The translations under genes and the position numbers were made by a program. Positions 1 to 8,621 of a stretch of DNA of 64,000 nucleotides are shown piece after piece. Positions within the stretch are counted from its first letter, which is position 1. The number at the start of each line of letters is the position of its first letter. Origin of the DNA: PALSA-607 sp036501485. Lineage in GTDB: Bacteria > Actinomycetota > Actinomycetes > Acidothermales > Acidothermaceae. The notes beneath the pieces are model-generated. The model made no database searches. It was given only the letters and a program-made list of their open reading frames with translations, and was not told the origin of the DNA. The DNA lies in the NCBI GenBank assembly GCA_036501485.1, contig DASYAG010000022.1:1-64000 (forward strand), in the 5' to 3' direction.

Positions 1-1
1 G

Positions 2-1729
2 ATCGTCGGCTCTGGAGTGTTGCCCAACACGACGGTCAGCGGACCTGCGCTCGCCGACGTGGCGATTGGGCGGATGTCACCAGCGGCCGCCACGACGAAG
101 GTGGCGGCGTCGATCAGGCCGCGCGCTTCGGCGCCGATAACCCTCACCGTGTCGGGCCAGGCATTCGCGCTCGATCCGGCCACCTCGGGCCTGACGGTCG
201 ACCCCGCGGCAGCCCTGGTAGCGCGTGGTCGGCGCGATCCGACCCCGGCCGGCCTATGGAAGGCGCTGTTCGCCCACCCGAAGCTCAACCTGGCTGTCGC
301 CGTTGACAATGCCAAGCTCGGCGCGGCCGTGACAGCGCTGAACTCCAAGATCGTTGGCGGCGGCCATGACGGGGGCATCGAGTTTCACGGTGCCACACCG
401 GTTGCGATCGCCCCCGTCACGGGCCTGGCGATCGAGCATGACCAGGCCGTGGCAGCAATCAAGGCTGCGTATCTGATGTCGACGGCGCCGGTCGCACTCC
501 CGGTCGAGACCGTCCAGCCGAGCGTGAGCGCGGCGGCGGTACAACAAGCGCTCACTACTATTGCGCAGCCGGCGGTGGCATCGCCGATCACGCTGGCCGC
601 CGGACCGAACTCGGTACAGGTGTCGCCCGCGGTGATCGCAGCGAATCTCACGTTCCGCGCCAGTGGCGGCGCGTTGGTTCCGGTGCTCAACACTGAGGGC
701 ATCGAAGCGTCGGTCGGCTCGACCGCGTTTGCTTCGCTCCAGACACCCAGCAAGGACGCGTCTTTCGACGTCAGTTCCGGTACGCCGGTGCTCGTTCCGT
801 CGGTCGAGGGCGGCACCGCTGATATCTCGAAGCTCGGTGCTTCGATCTCCGCGGTCCTGACCCAGCCCGCACCGCGAACGATCACTGTGCCGGCCAAGGG
901 TGTCGATCCAGCCTTCACCACAGCCGACGCCCAGAAGCTCGGTATCAAGGAAATGGTGAGCACCTTCACAACGCATCACCCCTGCTGTGCGGCGCGGGTG
1001 ACGAATATTCACACCATCGCCAACATCGTTGATGGTGCGATCGTGATGCCGGGTGCGACGTTCAGTTTGAACAAGTTCGTCGGGCAACGCGACACAGCAC
1101 GTGGGTTCGTCGAAGCGCCGGAGATCCAAGACGGATTGTTTGAGGATTCGGTGGGGGGCGGTGTCTCACAGTTCGCGACCACGTTGTACAACGCGGTCTT
1201 CTTCGCCGGCATCAAAGACATCACGCATACGCCGCATAGTTACTACATCAGTCGCTACCCGGCCGGTCGCGAAGCGACGGTGTCGTGGCCTAGTCCGAAC
1301 TTGATCTTTCAGAACAACGAGCCGACGGCGATCATCATTACGACGTCTTACACAGGCACGTCGTTGACGGTCACATTCTGGGGCACGAAGTACTACGACG
1401 TGACGTCGACGTCGAGTGCGCGCTATGCGCCGACCAAAGCCGGCATCGTGTACAACAGTCGGCCTGACTGCGAGGCTGCCACCGAAGAGGACGGCTTCCA
1501 GATCGACGTCACTCAGACGCTGTCGCAAAACGGTGTCGCTGTGCAGATCAATCACCTGCACACGAAATACGACGCCGAGCCGACCATCATCTGCGGACCG
1601 TCACCGTCGCCGACTCCGGGAGGGTCAGCACCGCCGGGCACGGCGCCGCCGGGTGTGCCGACCGGCACGCCATCAGTGACGCCCAGCAAATCGCCGTCCG
1701 CGAAGCCGTCTTCGAAACCTAGCCACTGA
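2..1729 (+). CDS. VanW-domain protein with PG_binding_4 region, 5' truncated
   Basis: The reading frame is open to the left window edge, so the N-terminus, probably a signal anchor, is missing; the first in-window GTG is at 17. The first ~300 residues look like the repeated peptidoglycan-binding-type region found in VanW proteins (GRMSPAAATTKVAASI resembles the usual start of that region). Residues ~320-455 counted from that GTG form the VanW domain, with PGATFSLNKFVGQR, DSVGGGVSQFATTLYNAVF and SRYPAGREATVSW. The last ~45 residues are a Pro/Ser/Thr-rich tail. Such proteins are extracytoplasmic and assumed to act at the cell wall; no enzymatic reaction is established. The gene faces the EAL-DICT gene tail to tail, only 11 bp away. 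Confidence 0.88.
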   Translation: MVGSGVLPNTTVSGPALADVAIGRMSPAAATTKVAASIRPRASAPITLTVSGQAFALDPATSGLTVDPAAALVARGRRDPTPAGLWKALFAHPKLNLAVAVDNAKLGAAVTALNSKIVGGGHDGGIEFHGATPVAIAPVTGLAIEHDQAVAAIKAAYLMSTAPVALPVETVQPSVSAAAVQQALTTIAQPAVASPITLAAGPNSVQVSPAVIAANLTFRASGGALVPVLNTEGIEASVGSTAFASLQTPSKDASFDVSSGTPVLVPSVEGGTADISKLGASISAVLTQPAPRTITVPAKGVDPAFTTADAQKLGIKEMVSTFTTHHPCCAARVTNIHTIANIVDGAIVMPGATFSLNKFVGQRDTARGFVEAPEIQDGLFEDSVGGGVSQFATTLYNAVFFAGIKDITHTPHSYYISRYPAGREATVSWPSPNLIFQNNEPTAIIITTSYTGTSLTVTFWGTKYYDVTSTSSARYAPTKAGIVYNSRPDCEAATEEDGFQIDVTQTLSQNGVAVQINHLHTKYDAEPTIICGPSPSPTPGGSAPPGTAPPGVPTGTPSVTPSKSPSAKPSSKPSH

Positions 1730-1740
1730 CGAGCGCTGAG

Positions 1741-3030
1741 CTACATCTCGGCTGCCGCAGGCCCGCCGGGTAGCAGCGTCGCGAGGAGCGCACGGGCGGC
1801 CTGGATCACTAACGGCCGGTCGTAGGTGATGACAACGTCGAACCGTCGCTGGAGATCTGGGCCGGTGTCGCCGCAGTCGCGCGCGACGAGGGCGCCTGCG
1901 AAGTGTGGGCCGACGACGATCACGTCCCACTCTCCAAGCAGCGGATCGGTCGCCGCGAGGTCTGCGCCGCGCACCCCGACTGCTGGTTCGCGGTCCAATC
2001 CGGCACCGACGGCACCGACGAAGCTGGCGGTCTTCGCGAGACGCTCGAACCGTGCACGTGCGCGTTCGGTGAAGTGTTGCGCCTCTTGAAAACAAGCCAG
2101 CAGCACGACTGGCTCAGTACCTTCGAGACCCTTGTTCTCCAGATGCATGCTCATCGGGATCAACAGGTCTTTGGCCGAGCGCGTTGTTGCGCGTTGCGCC
2201 GCGATGATGTCGAAGGGCGTGCGGTCCGAGGCCGTAGGTTCGACCGGGAGCAATCGAAGCGGATGGTTCGGCGACGGCACCGCATGCGGTAATGGTCCGG
2301 GCCGACCATAGAGCCAACCCTGGCCGACAGCTGCGCCCATCGCTCGAGCGATCTGCTCGTGGCGCGGGGTTTCGATGCCCTCGGCCAGAATTGTGGCCCC
2401 CGTTCGCTCGGCCTGGGCGAGCACCGCGTTGATGATCCTCGCGACCTCGGCCGTGGTCCGGGCCTGGATCAATCGCAGATCAAGTTTGATGACGTCGGGG
2501 TTGATGAACGGCATCAACGCCATGCTGTCGGGTTCGGCCCCGACGTCATCGAGAGCGACGCCCCACGAATCCGCGCGAGCGCGTGACACTGCCGACAATA
2601 GGCCCGCGGGATCCCGCGCGATCTCGCGTTCAGTGACTTCCATCACGACGTGCAGACGACGGCGCGCGGTGTCGACGATTGGCTGAAGGTCAACCGGACA
2701 AGGTTCGCCGAACGCCGATGGTTCGCAGTTGAGAAACAGCGGTACTGCTCCGGCGAGTTGTTCACCGCCATCCTCAAGTGCCGCGCGAAACGCCGCAGCA
2801 CGACAAACCCAGTCGAGCTCGGAGGTACGCCCTAGGCGCTGTGCCGCAGCGAACAACGCGATCGGGCTCTCGTACAGCGAGCCGACAGGTCCGCGGGCCA
2901 ACGCCTCGTAGCCGACTGCCTGACCGTTGGCAAGATCGACTACCGGTTGGAACAGTGCCCGCACCTGGCGCGACTCAAGGATCTCCGAAAATTCCTGGAG
3001 GCCGGAAGATGAGAGCTGTTGTGTGCTCAT
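1741..3030 (-). CDS. EAL-domain c-di-GMP phosphodiesterase with C-terminal DICT sensor domain
   Basis: 429 residues. The N-terminal ~245 residues are an EAL domain: GYEALARGP carries the signature, followed by LFLNCEPSAF (metal-binding Asn), VMEVTERE, VALDDVGAEPDSM (DD pair), DVIKLDL (catalytic Lys) and ILAEGIETPRHEQIARAMG. All main catalytic residues are present, so c-di-GMP hydrolysis is likely. Residues ~270-425 match a DICT domain (DIIAAQRATTRSAKDLLIPMS; HFAGALVARDCGD), a sensory module found next to EAL and GGDEF domains. There is no membrane segment, so it is cytoplasmic. The ATG at 3030 has AGGA upstream. The ligand of DICT is unknown. Any link to the pilus or chemotaxis genes downstream is inference. 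Confidence 0.9.
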   Translation of the reverse strand: MSTQQLSSSGLQEFSEILESRQVRALFQPVVDLANGQAVGYEALARGPVGSLYESPIALFAAAQRLGRTSELDWVCRAAAFRAALEDGGEQLAGAVPLFLNCEPSAFGEPCPVDLQPIVDTARRRLHVVMEVTEREIARDPAGLLSAVSRARADSWGVALDDVGAEPDSMALMPFINPDVIKLDLRLIQARTTAEVARIINAVLAQAERTGATILAEGIETPRHEQIARAMGAAVGQGWLYGRPGPLPHAVPSPNHPLRLLPVEPTASDRTPFDIIAAQRATTRSAKDLLIPMSMHLENKGLEGTEPVVLLACFQEAQHFTERARARFERLAKTASFVGAVGAGLDREPAVGVRGADLAATDPLLGEWDVIVVGPHFAGALVARDCGDTGPDLQRRFDVVITYDRPLVIQAARALLATLLPGGPAAAEM

Positions 3031-3078
3031 GCGGTCCTATCGACCGCCGGTGCCCGTCGGTGAGTGTTTCGGCAGTAC

Positions 3079-3645
3079 CTACGCGTGCTTCACGCTGTAG
3101 TGGAGGTGCACGACGCCGCTTTCGAAGCGGCGCTCGTCGAGCAATTCAAGATTCAGACGGACGTCGGTCGGCAGCCAATGAGTGCCGCCTCCCACCACAA
3201 CGGGATGAACGAACAGATGGCACTCGTCGACCAGCCCGGCCCGGATCGCCGTCGCGGCGAGATGCGGACCGCCGATGCTGAGGTTGCTTGTCGCTTCGGC
3301 TTTCAGTTTCCGGACCGCCTCGGGGTCGAAATCGCGCTCGAGCCACGTCTTCTCGCTCGACACCACTGGCAGCGTCGTCGAGTAGACAATCTTGTCGGCC
3401 TCATGCCAGATGAAGGTGTAGTCACCGATCGTGTCGGAGGCATCAGGCAACGTCTCCGCCGCCGTCTCCCAGAAGACCATCGTCTCGTACATGCGACGCC
3501 CGTAGAGGTATGTTCCGATCGGGCGCTCGAGGTCGTTGACGAACGCGTGGACTTCGTCGTCCGGCGCCGCCCAGTCGAAGTTGCCATGGGCGTCGACGAC
3601 GTAGCCGTCGAGTGAGGTAATTGCGGAGTAGATCAGTATGACCAT
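3079..3645 (-). CDS. Dihydrofolate reductase-family protein (RibD C-terminal-like)
   Basis: 188 residues. The start is MVILIYSAITSLDGYV at 3645, chosen because GGAAG precedes it and the family begins with such a strand; a longer upstream frame lies inside the response regulator and is not used. SLDGY, the mid-protein GRRMYETM and the C-terminal LSIGGPHLAATAIRAGLVDE match the RibD_C/DHFR-like family of NADPH-binding reductases. Actinobacterial members are numerous and mostly uncharacterised, so substrate and pathway are not predicted. It lies 19 bp downstream of the response regulator on the same strand and may share its transcript. Confidence 0.85.
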   Translation of the reverse strand: MVILIYSAITSLDGYVVDAHGNFDWAAPDDEVHAFVNDLERPIGTYLYGRRMYETMVFWETAAETLPDASDTIGDYTFIWHEADKIVYSTTLPVVSSEKTWLERDFDPEAVRKLKAEATSNLSIGGPHLAATAIRAGLVDECHLFVHPVVVGGGTHWLPTDVRLNLELLDERRFESGVVHLHYSVKHA

Positions 3646-3664
3646 GTCGTGCTTCCCTTCACCT

Positions 3665-4360
3665 TCAGTGCGCGTCCCGGTCGGGGACGACGAGTCCGGT
3701 TTCGTACGCAAGCACGACGGCTTGCACGCGATCACGCAAACCGAGCTTCGCGAGGATGCGGCCGACGTGTGTTTTGACGGTGCTCTCCTCGATGACGAGC
3801 TCCGCGGCGATCTCGGAGTTGTTGAGCCCACGCGCGATCAATTGCACGATGTCGAGTTCGCGCGCTGTGAGTTCTGAGAACCGTTCGGGCGTGCCTGTCG
3901 CCGGCCGCAACGCGCGAGCGAATCTGCCAACGAGACGACGGGTCACGGCCGGGTCGATCAGCGCGTCGCCAGCAGCCGCGCTTCGAACCGCGGCGATCAA
4001 CTGCTCGGCCGGCGCATCCTTCAGCAAGAAGCCACTCGCCCCTGACCGCAGTGCTTCGTACACGTATTCGTCGGAGTCGAACGTCGTCAGGATGAGGACC
4101 CTGCTGGACGTTTCGGCGAGGACCATCCGGCTGGCCTGGAACCCGTCCATGTGCGGCATCCGGATGTCCATCAACACGACGTCGGGCTTGAGGTCGCGAG
4201 CGAGTTGAACCGCGTCAATGCCGTCGGCCGCCTCGCCGACGATCTCGAGGTCGGGCTCCCGCTCGAGGATGACCCGAAAGCCTGTCCGCACGAGCCGCTG
4301 GTCGTCGGCGATCACGACCCGGATCTGCGCCGGCGACACCCCGGGCTCTGCTTGCTCCAC
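3665..4360 (-). CDS. NarL/FixJ-type response regulator
   Basis: 231 residues. The receiver domain (12-130) has acidic residues D19/D20 and phospho-acceptor D65 in VVLMDIRMPHMDG, with LTTFD and LLKDAP as switch Thr and Lys. The C-terminal LuxR helix-turn-helix (~160-222) contains LTARELDIVQLIARGLNNSEIA and ESTVKTHVGRILAKLGLRDR. GTG start at 4360 with GGGAC upstream. It is divergent from the membrane protein and two kinase genes at 4569-7508, so the canonical kinase at 6303 is the likely partner, as in DesKR-like pairs. Confidence 0.93.
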   Translation of the reverse strand: MEQAEPGVSPAQIRVVIADDQRLVRTGFRVILEREPDLEIVGEAADGIDAVQLARDLKPDVVLMDIRMPHMDGFQASRMVLAETSSRVLILTTFDSDEYVYEALRSGASGFLLKDAPAEQLIAAVRSAAAGDALIDPAVTRRLVGRFARALRPATGTPERFSELTARELDIVQLIARGLNNSEIAAELVIEESTVKTHVGRILAKLGLRDRVQAVVLAYETGLVVPDRDAH

Positions 4361-4568
4361 CGCACGTCCCTTGCGCCACGTTCTTCGTTGACGGATCGAG
4401 CACAGGCTAGCGACCGACGTCGGATTGACGGCGATTGGCAGTCGGCGCTTGTCCTACCGGAGGCGGATGCGGTTCCCAGAGATACCTCTGCGGTCGGATG
4501 TGCCCGACCCACGCGCCGACCAGGCTGAGGCTTACCAACTGGATCGGCATACAGAAAGCAGGGAAGTC

Positions 4569-5093
4569 ATGACTCCGCTGATCGGCATTGTGACCGCAGT
4601 ATTCGTCGCGCTGCTAGCGCCCAATGTTCGTGCCGTGGCGGGCTCGGTTCTTGTGTTGATGCTGCTGGCAACGGCCGTGCAGACCTATGATCTCGACGCC
4701 GACTGGGGCAGCAACCCGCCCTCCACTGTCCACCAGGTCAGTTACTGGATCGTCCAACTGATCATCATCGCGGTCATCATGGGCATCGCCCTCGGGATCT
4801 TCCGGGTCAGGTCGCGGCGGGCCGCGCGCAGCGGTGAGTCGCTCGTTCGACCAGCGTTTTCGGGACGTCGCGGCGTGAAGGCGCTCGTCGAAACCGCGCT
4901 GGGCACGACGGTGATCTACTTCGCCGGAGCGTTCGCGGCCGACAAGCTGCACCACCACCACGGCGGCGGTAGCGGCAGCATCCCGTGGACGGGCGTTCTG
5001 GGCATCGTCATCGGGGTCGCGGCCCTCGTGGCGCTGGCCGGCGCTCTGATCCGCGGGAATGTTCTCGATCGGCGCACTCGCGTCGACGCGTGA
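4569..5093 (+). CDS. Hypothetical four-helix membrane protein
   Basis: 174 residues starting MTPLIGIVTAVFVALL. The ATG at 4569 is preceded by AGGGAAG, so an in-frame extension to 4425 is less likely. Four hydrophobic segments are visible: ~2-22, ~25-42, ~58-80 (WIVQLIIIAVIMGIALG) and ~140-160. A cytoplasmic basic stretch (RVRSRRAARSG) and a His-rich loop (KLHHHHGGG) lie between. No family recognised. It is the first gene of the group leading into the two histidine-kinase-like genes and is divergent from the response regulator. A role as an accessory sensor of that system is possible but not shown. Confidence 0.75.
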   Translation: MTPLIGIVTAVFVALLAPNVRAVAGSVLVLMLLATAVQTYDLDADWGSNPPSTVHQVSYWIVQLIIIAVIMGIALGIFRVRSRRAARSGESLVRPAFSGRRGVKALVETALGTTVIYFAGAFAADKLHHHHGGGSGSIPWTGVLGIVIGVAALVALAGALIRGNVLDRRTRVDA

Positions 5094-5188
5094 GCGTGAT
5101 CAGCGATCGATCCCGCCAGCCTCAAACACACGGCGACAACGGGTGGACACTGTCGGACATAGCTCGGACGACGCCGAAGGGAACCACG

Positions 5189-6310
5189 GTGGCTGGATTC
5201 GCTAGCTGGCTACGCCGCCCACTGTTCGGCGTCCGAGAGGTCACCGTGCTGCCCGTTGCGTTCGCCGTCCTGCTGTCGTTCGCGGAACTGGTGGTTAAGG
5301 GCAGTGACGGCGGTGGCGAGTGGTCGCGGCTCGCAACCGTGACGATGATCGCGCCGGTGGTGTTCGCGCGTCGCGCGCCGCTTACTGCCGCAGTCACCCA
5401 GGCGGCCGCGTCGGTGCTCAACGGCCTCGCGTTGGGGCACGTGGTCCGCTGCGGAACTTGCTTGCCTGCAGCGTTTTACGTCGCGTATGTCGTAGCGAAC
5501 CGAACTGTCGGGAAGATACGCACGGCCGGTATTGTCGCCGTCCTCGCTGGAGTCACTTTTCAGTGTGTATACGACCCGAAGTTGGGCCTGTCGGCAATGC
5601 CGTTCATGGTGCCGGCAACGCTGTTGTTCTTTGGTGCCGGGCTGTTGGTACGCAAACGCTCACTGCTGGTGGCGCAGTTGCGCGAACGCAACGCGCAGTT
5701 GAGGCAGCAACGTGAGCGGACGGCGGAACTCGCCGTCGCTGCTGACCAGGCTCGCATTCACAGCGAGCTCATAGACGGACTGCAGCTGCAGATACGGGAA
5801 ATCGCGCGGACGGCTGCGGCCGCTCGTTCGGGGTCAAGCGAAGCTGTCGAAAGTCTGGCCGCAATCGAGCGCACGGGTAGGGCTGCACTCGAGCGGATGC
5901 GAGACGTGGTCGGCACAATTCGGTCAGCGCCGACTGAACCCGAACCCGACCTCGACGCGCTCGAAGACCTGCTGCGCTCAGCTACCGCGTGCAAGGTGCA
6001 ACTCACCATCGACGGCGCCCAGCGTGCGTTACCCGCGAGCATCGAGCTCTCGGGCTACCGGATCATCGAGCGACTGCTTTCGGCGTTGGAGGATTCTCCG
6101 GCTGCGCGGGCCCAGGTTCGCGTCATGTTCGAAACCGAAGCGATCGAGTTCTCGGTGACCGGGCCGCTGGCGCATGACTTTGACCCGGCAACCAGCTTCA
6201 CCGGCATTGTCGATCGGGCGAATCTGCACGGCGGGACGGTTCGTCTTGGGGAGCCGACGGGGAAGTTGGATGCGTACGTCCGATTGCCGCTGGTGACGAG
6301 CCATGCCTGA
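5189..6310 (+). CDS. Degenerate sensor histidine kinase-like protein (lacks phospho-acceptor His)
   Basis: 373 residues from the GTG at 5189, which has GAAGGGAA at good spacing; a longer frame overlaps the previous gene. Four to five membrane helices (~20-155) are followed by a coiled segment (RERNAQLRQQRERTAEL). The dimerisation box reads RIHSELIDGLQL, so the usual ELHD histidine is Ile195 while a non-canonical His lies at 191. The ATPase region RIIERLLSALED lacks the usual N-box Asn. The general shape of a NarL/DesK-type kinase remains (MRDVVGTIR, LHGGTVRLGEPTGKLDAYVRLPL). It overlaps the intact kinase at 6303 by 8 bp. It is best read as a non-catalytic sensor partner rather than an active kinase; loss of function by decay is less likely because the frame is intact. 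Confidence 0.8.
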   Translation: MAGFASWLRRPLFGVREVTVLPVAFAVLLSFAELVVKGSDGGGEWSRLATVTMIAPVVFARRAPLTAAVTQAAASVLNGLALGHVVRCGTCLPAAFYVAYVVANRTVGKIRTAGIVAVLAGVTFQCVYDPKLGLSAMPFMVPATLLFFGAGLLVRKRSLLVAQLRERNAQLRQQRERTAELAVAADQARIHSELIDGLQLQIREIARTAAAARSGSSEAVESLAAIERTGRAALERMRDVVGTIRSAPTEPEPDLDALEDLLRSATACKVQLTIDGAQRALPASIELSGYRIIERLLSALEDSPAARAQVRVMFETEAIEFSVTGPLAHDFDPATSFTGIVDRANLHGGTVRLGEPTGKLDAYVRLPLVTSHA

Positions 6311-7508
6311 GGTCACAGGCTCCGCAGCGATCATGCGACGGCAGCACGTGGTCGACGTCATACTCGCTGCTTGCGTTGCACTGCCGGGGATCGTGGCTCT
6401 CCCTTTCTCAAGGCTTGGAGGGACGGCGGGCAGTGCACTCACCGTTGTCGCGCTTCTCGTTGGCGGGGCGTCCGTACTTGCGCGGCATCGGCAGCCGGTC
6501 ATCGCAGCGGCAGCGGGCAGCGCTGTCTACGTGGTAGCCGTGTCTACAGGGAGCTTCAATCCTGACGGTTCCAGCGTGAGCGGTGGGCTGGTGACCGTCG
6601 GTGTACTGCTGTGGACGGTCGTGCTGTCGTTCGCTCTGGGTAGCTGGCGACCGCTGACGTGGTCGGCGGTGGGGCTGGCGTTGGTGATAGTGACCACTCA
6701 GTGGAACGACCTCAATAGCAGCTTCAACCCGTTCCCGACGATGCTCGCGATCGGTTCGTGGCTGGTCGGATGGCTCCTGCGGTCGCACCGCGACCTAGTC
6801 ACGACCCTCGACGCGCGCGGCGCCGAGATGGTCTCCGAGCGGCAGCGCTACGTAGCTGAGGCGGTTCGCTACGAACGCGCGAGGATCGCCCGCGAACTGC
6901 ACGATGTCGTCGCGCACTGCATGAGCATCGTTGTCGTCCAGGCCTCGGCTGGGCAGCGGCTGGACGATGCGGATCGGTCGGTTACTGACCAACTGCTCGA
7001 CGACATCCTCGAGTTGGCACGCCAGGCCGAGTTCGACATGGCCGGACTCACGCGGTTGCTGACCGCCGATTCAGCGCCTGACCGGCCGCTCTCCGCCACG
7101 CTTGATCAACTCGTCGAACGTGCGCGTTCGACGGGGACGCCCGTCCAGATCACTGTCACAGGCGATCTCGATGCGATTTCCGTGCGCGCAGCTGCGGCGC
7201 TGCATCGGGTGCTGCAGGAGGGTCTGACGAACGCCATCAAACACGCGCCGGGCGCCGCTGTTGTCGTCGATCTCAGCGCTGGCTCGCAGCAGACGTCACT
7301 CGAGATACGCAACGAACCGTCTGCGTCGCCACTGTTAGGCGTCGAGGGCGGCGGCAATGGGCTGCGTGGTCTGGCAGAACGTCTCACGGAGCTGGGGGGC
7401 ACGCTGCACGGCCAGCAAACGGCGTCCGGTGGATGGCTTTTGAATGCTGCTATCCCCGCCTCGCATGAGGGAATCGACCGTCAAGCAGAACTGGAGATGT
7501 CTCTGTAG
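6303..7508 (+). CDS. Sensor histidine kinase, NarL/DesK type
   Basis: 401 residues. About four or five membrane helices lie in residues 17-160. The HisKA_3 box is ERARIARELHDVVAHCMS with His200 as phospho-acceptor. The HATPase domain has an N-box (HRVLQEGLTNAIKHAPGA) and a G-box (GVEGGGNGLRGLAERL). The start ATG overlaps the end of the degenerate kinase gene; a second ATG at 6333 is an alternative. The likely partner regulator is at 3665-4360. The neighbouring pseudo-kinase suggests a heterodimeric or modulated sensor (inference). Confidence 0.92.
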   Translation: MPEVTGSAAIMRRQHVVDVILAACVALPGIVALPFSRLGGTAGSALTVVALLVGGASVLARHRQPVIAAAAGSAVYVVAVSTGSFNPDGSSVSGGLVTVGVLLWTVVLSFALGSWRPLTWSAVGLALVIVTTQWNDLNSSFNPFPTMLAIGSWLVGWLLRSHRDLVTTLDARGAEMVSERQRYVAEAVRYERARIARELHDVVAHCMSIVVVQASAGQRLDDADRSVTDQLLDDILELARQAEFDMAGLTRLLTADSAPDRPLSATLDQLVERARSTGTPVQITVTGDLDAISVRAAAALHRVLQEGLTNAIKHAPGAAVVVDLSAGSQQTSLEIRNEPSASPLLGVEGGGNGLRGLAERLTELGGTLHGQQTASGGWLLNAAIPASHEGIDRQAELEMSL

Positions 7509-7540
7509 GGCCGCTCGGGTCGTGGTGCAGGATCGAGAGC

Positions 7541-8089
7541 ATGACCCAAGCGCTGCTGTTGATGGACATTCAGCCGGGCATTCTCGATCGAGTCGGAGCA
7601 GGGGAGCCGTACCTCGACCAGGTCGTCGCTGTGCAAGAGCGCGCGGAGGCTGCTGGTCTGCTGGTGGTGTTGGTTCACATTGCCTTTCGCTCCGGCTACC
7701 CCGAGACGTCCGCACGGAACAAAGTCTTTTCGTCCGGAAACCCTAGGTCGCCCATGGTGATCGGTGACCCCTCGGTCGAGCCACATGCGCGGTTGCTGCG
7801 TCGCCACGGCGAGGTCGTCGTCACCAAGAAGCGCGTCAGCGCCTTCACCGGCAGTGACCTCGAAATAGTTCTGCGATCGCGCGACGTGACCCACCTCGTG
7901 GTCGCGGGTATCGCAACGAGCGGGGTCGTGCTTTCGACCGTGCGCGATGCCGCGGATCGCGACTACGAGCTCACGGTGCTGCAGGACCTTTGCTTGGACG
8001 TCGACGAGGAGGTCCATCGCGTGCTCACAACGAAGGTCTTCACGCGCCAAGCCGACGTCGTCGTCGCCGCGGACTGGCAGCCCAGTTAG
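7541..8089 (+). CDS. Isochorismatase-like hydrolase lacking the usual Cys
   Basis: 182 residues. TQALLLMDIQPGIL gives the first catalytic Asp (D9), and VVTKKRVSAFTGSDLE gives the Lys. The third position, normally Cys in cysteine hydrolases of this fold, lies in GIATSGVVLSTVRDAADRDY and is Val. Isochorismatases proper also lack that Cys, so a vinyl-ether hydrolase or another chemistry is possible. The protein is cytoplasmic. Its 3' end carries a 14-bp near-repeat including the stop codon, and it converges on the next gene. Confidence 0.85.
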   Translation: MTQALLLMDIQPGILDRVGAGEPYLDQVVAVQERAEAAGLLVVLVHIAFRSGYPETSARNKVFSSGNPRSPMVIGDPSVEPHARLLRRHGEVVVTKKRVSAFTGSDLEIVLRSRDVTHLVVAGIATSGVVLSTVRDAADRDYELTVLQDLCLDVDEEVHRVLTTKVFTRQADVVVAADWQPS

Positions 8090-8108
8090 CCAGCGGCAGC
8101 CCAGTCAG
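8076..8108. repeat. Direct near-repeat across two convergent stop codons
   Basis: GGCAGCCCAGTTAG (8076-8089) recurs as GGCAGCCCAGTCAG (8095-8108), 13 of 14 identical with a period of 19. The first copy ends with the TAG of the isochorismatase-like gene. The second contains the TGA (complement) of the HbpS-like gene. Confidence 0.8.
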
Positions 8109-8584
8109 GCGGTGGTGAGGAACTGCCGAATCGTGGTCACGACGAGACGGTGGTCTTCGACCTGCGGCAGCCCCGAAACGGTGACGGTGCCGACGATGCC
8201 GATGCCCTCGACTGTTACTGGGAAGCAACCGCCGGCGGCGGCGAACTTCTGCGGATCGACGAACGACGCCTCCGCTAACGTGCGGCCGTCGAGCTTGCGT
8301 TCGAGGCTCAGCGCCATCGAGCTGCGGCCGAAGCGCAGAACCGAGGCAATCTTCCGCTGAATCCACGCGTCGTTGTCGGGCGTCGACCCGGGCAGGCCGG
8401 CGTGGAACAACTGTTGGCCACCCCTGCTGATATCGATCGCGATCGGAAAGTGCTGCGTTCGCGCGGTCTCGACGAGCATGCTGCCGAGTCGCCACGCGTC
8501 GTCGAAGTCGAACCGGCGGAAACGCAGCTCAGCCTCTTCGGCGGACACCTGCTCGAGCGTGATGCCGGTTGGATCGTCAGCCAT
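8105..8584 (-). CDS. HbpS-like / UPF0303 family protein
   Basis: 159 residues from MADDPTGITLEQVSAEE (ATG 8584). AIDISRGGQQLFHAGLPG, IQRKIASVLRFGRSS and AAAGGCFPVTVEGIGIVGTVTVSGLPQVEDH match the small single-domain family called heme-degrading-domain, HbpS-like or UPF0303. Members bind small molecules or haem in some cases, but no reaction is established for this branch. A longer frame to 8716 would overlap the pentapeptide gene and was not used. No strong ribosome site is visible. Cytoplasmic. Confidence 0.78.
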   Translation of the reverse strand: MADDPTGITLEQVSAEEAELRFRRFDFDDAWRLGSMLVETARTQHFPIAIDISRGGQQLFHAGLPGSTPDNDAWIQRKIASVLRFGRSSMALSLERKLDGRTLAEASFVDPQKFAAAGGCFPVTVEGIGIVGTVTVSGLPQVEDHRLVVTTIRQFLTTA

Positions 8585-8621
8585 CGGTTCAACCCGTCTC
8601 ACAGAGGCAACTTGACAGGTA

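Noticed and set aside
254..1129. Long open frame antisense to the VanW gene (291 residues)
   Set aside because: Arg-rich composition typical of the complementary frame of high-GC coding sequence; no ribosome site and no motif.
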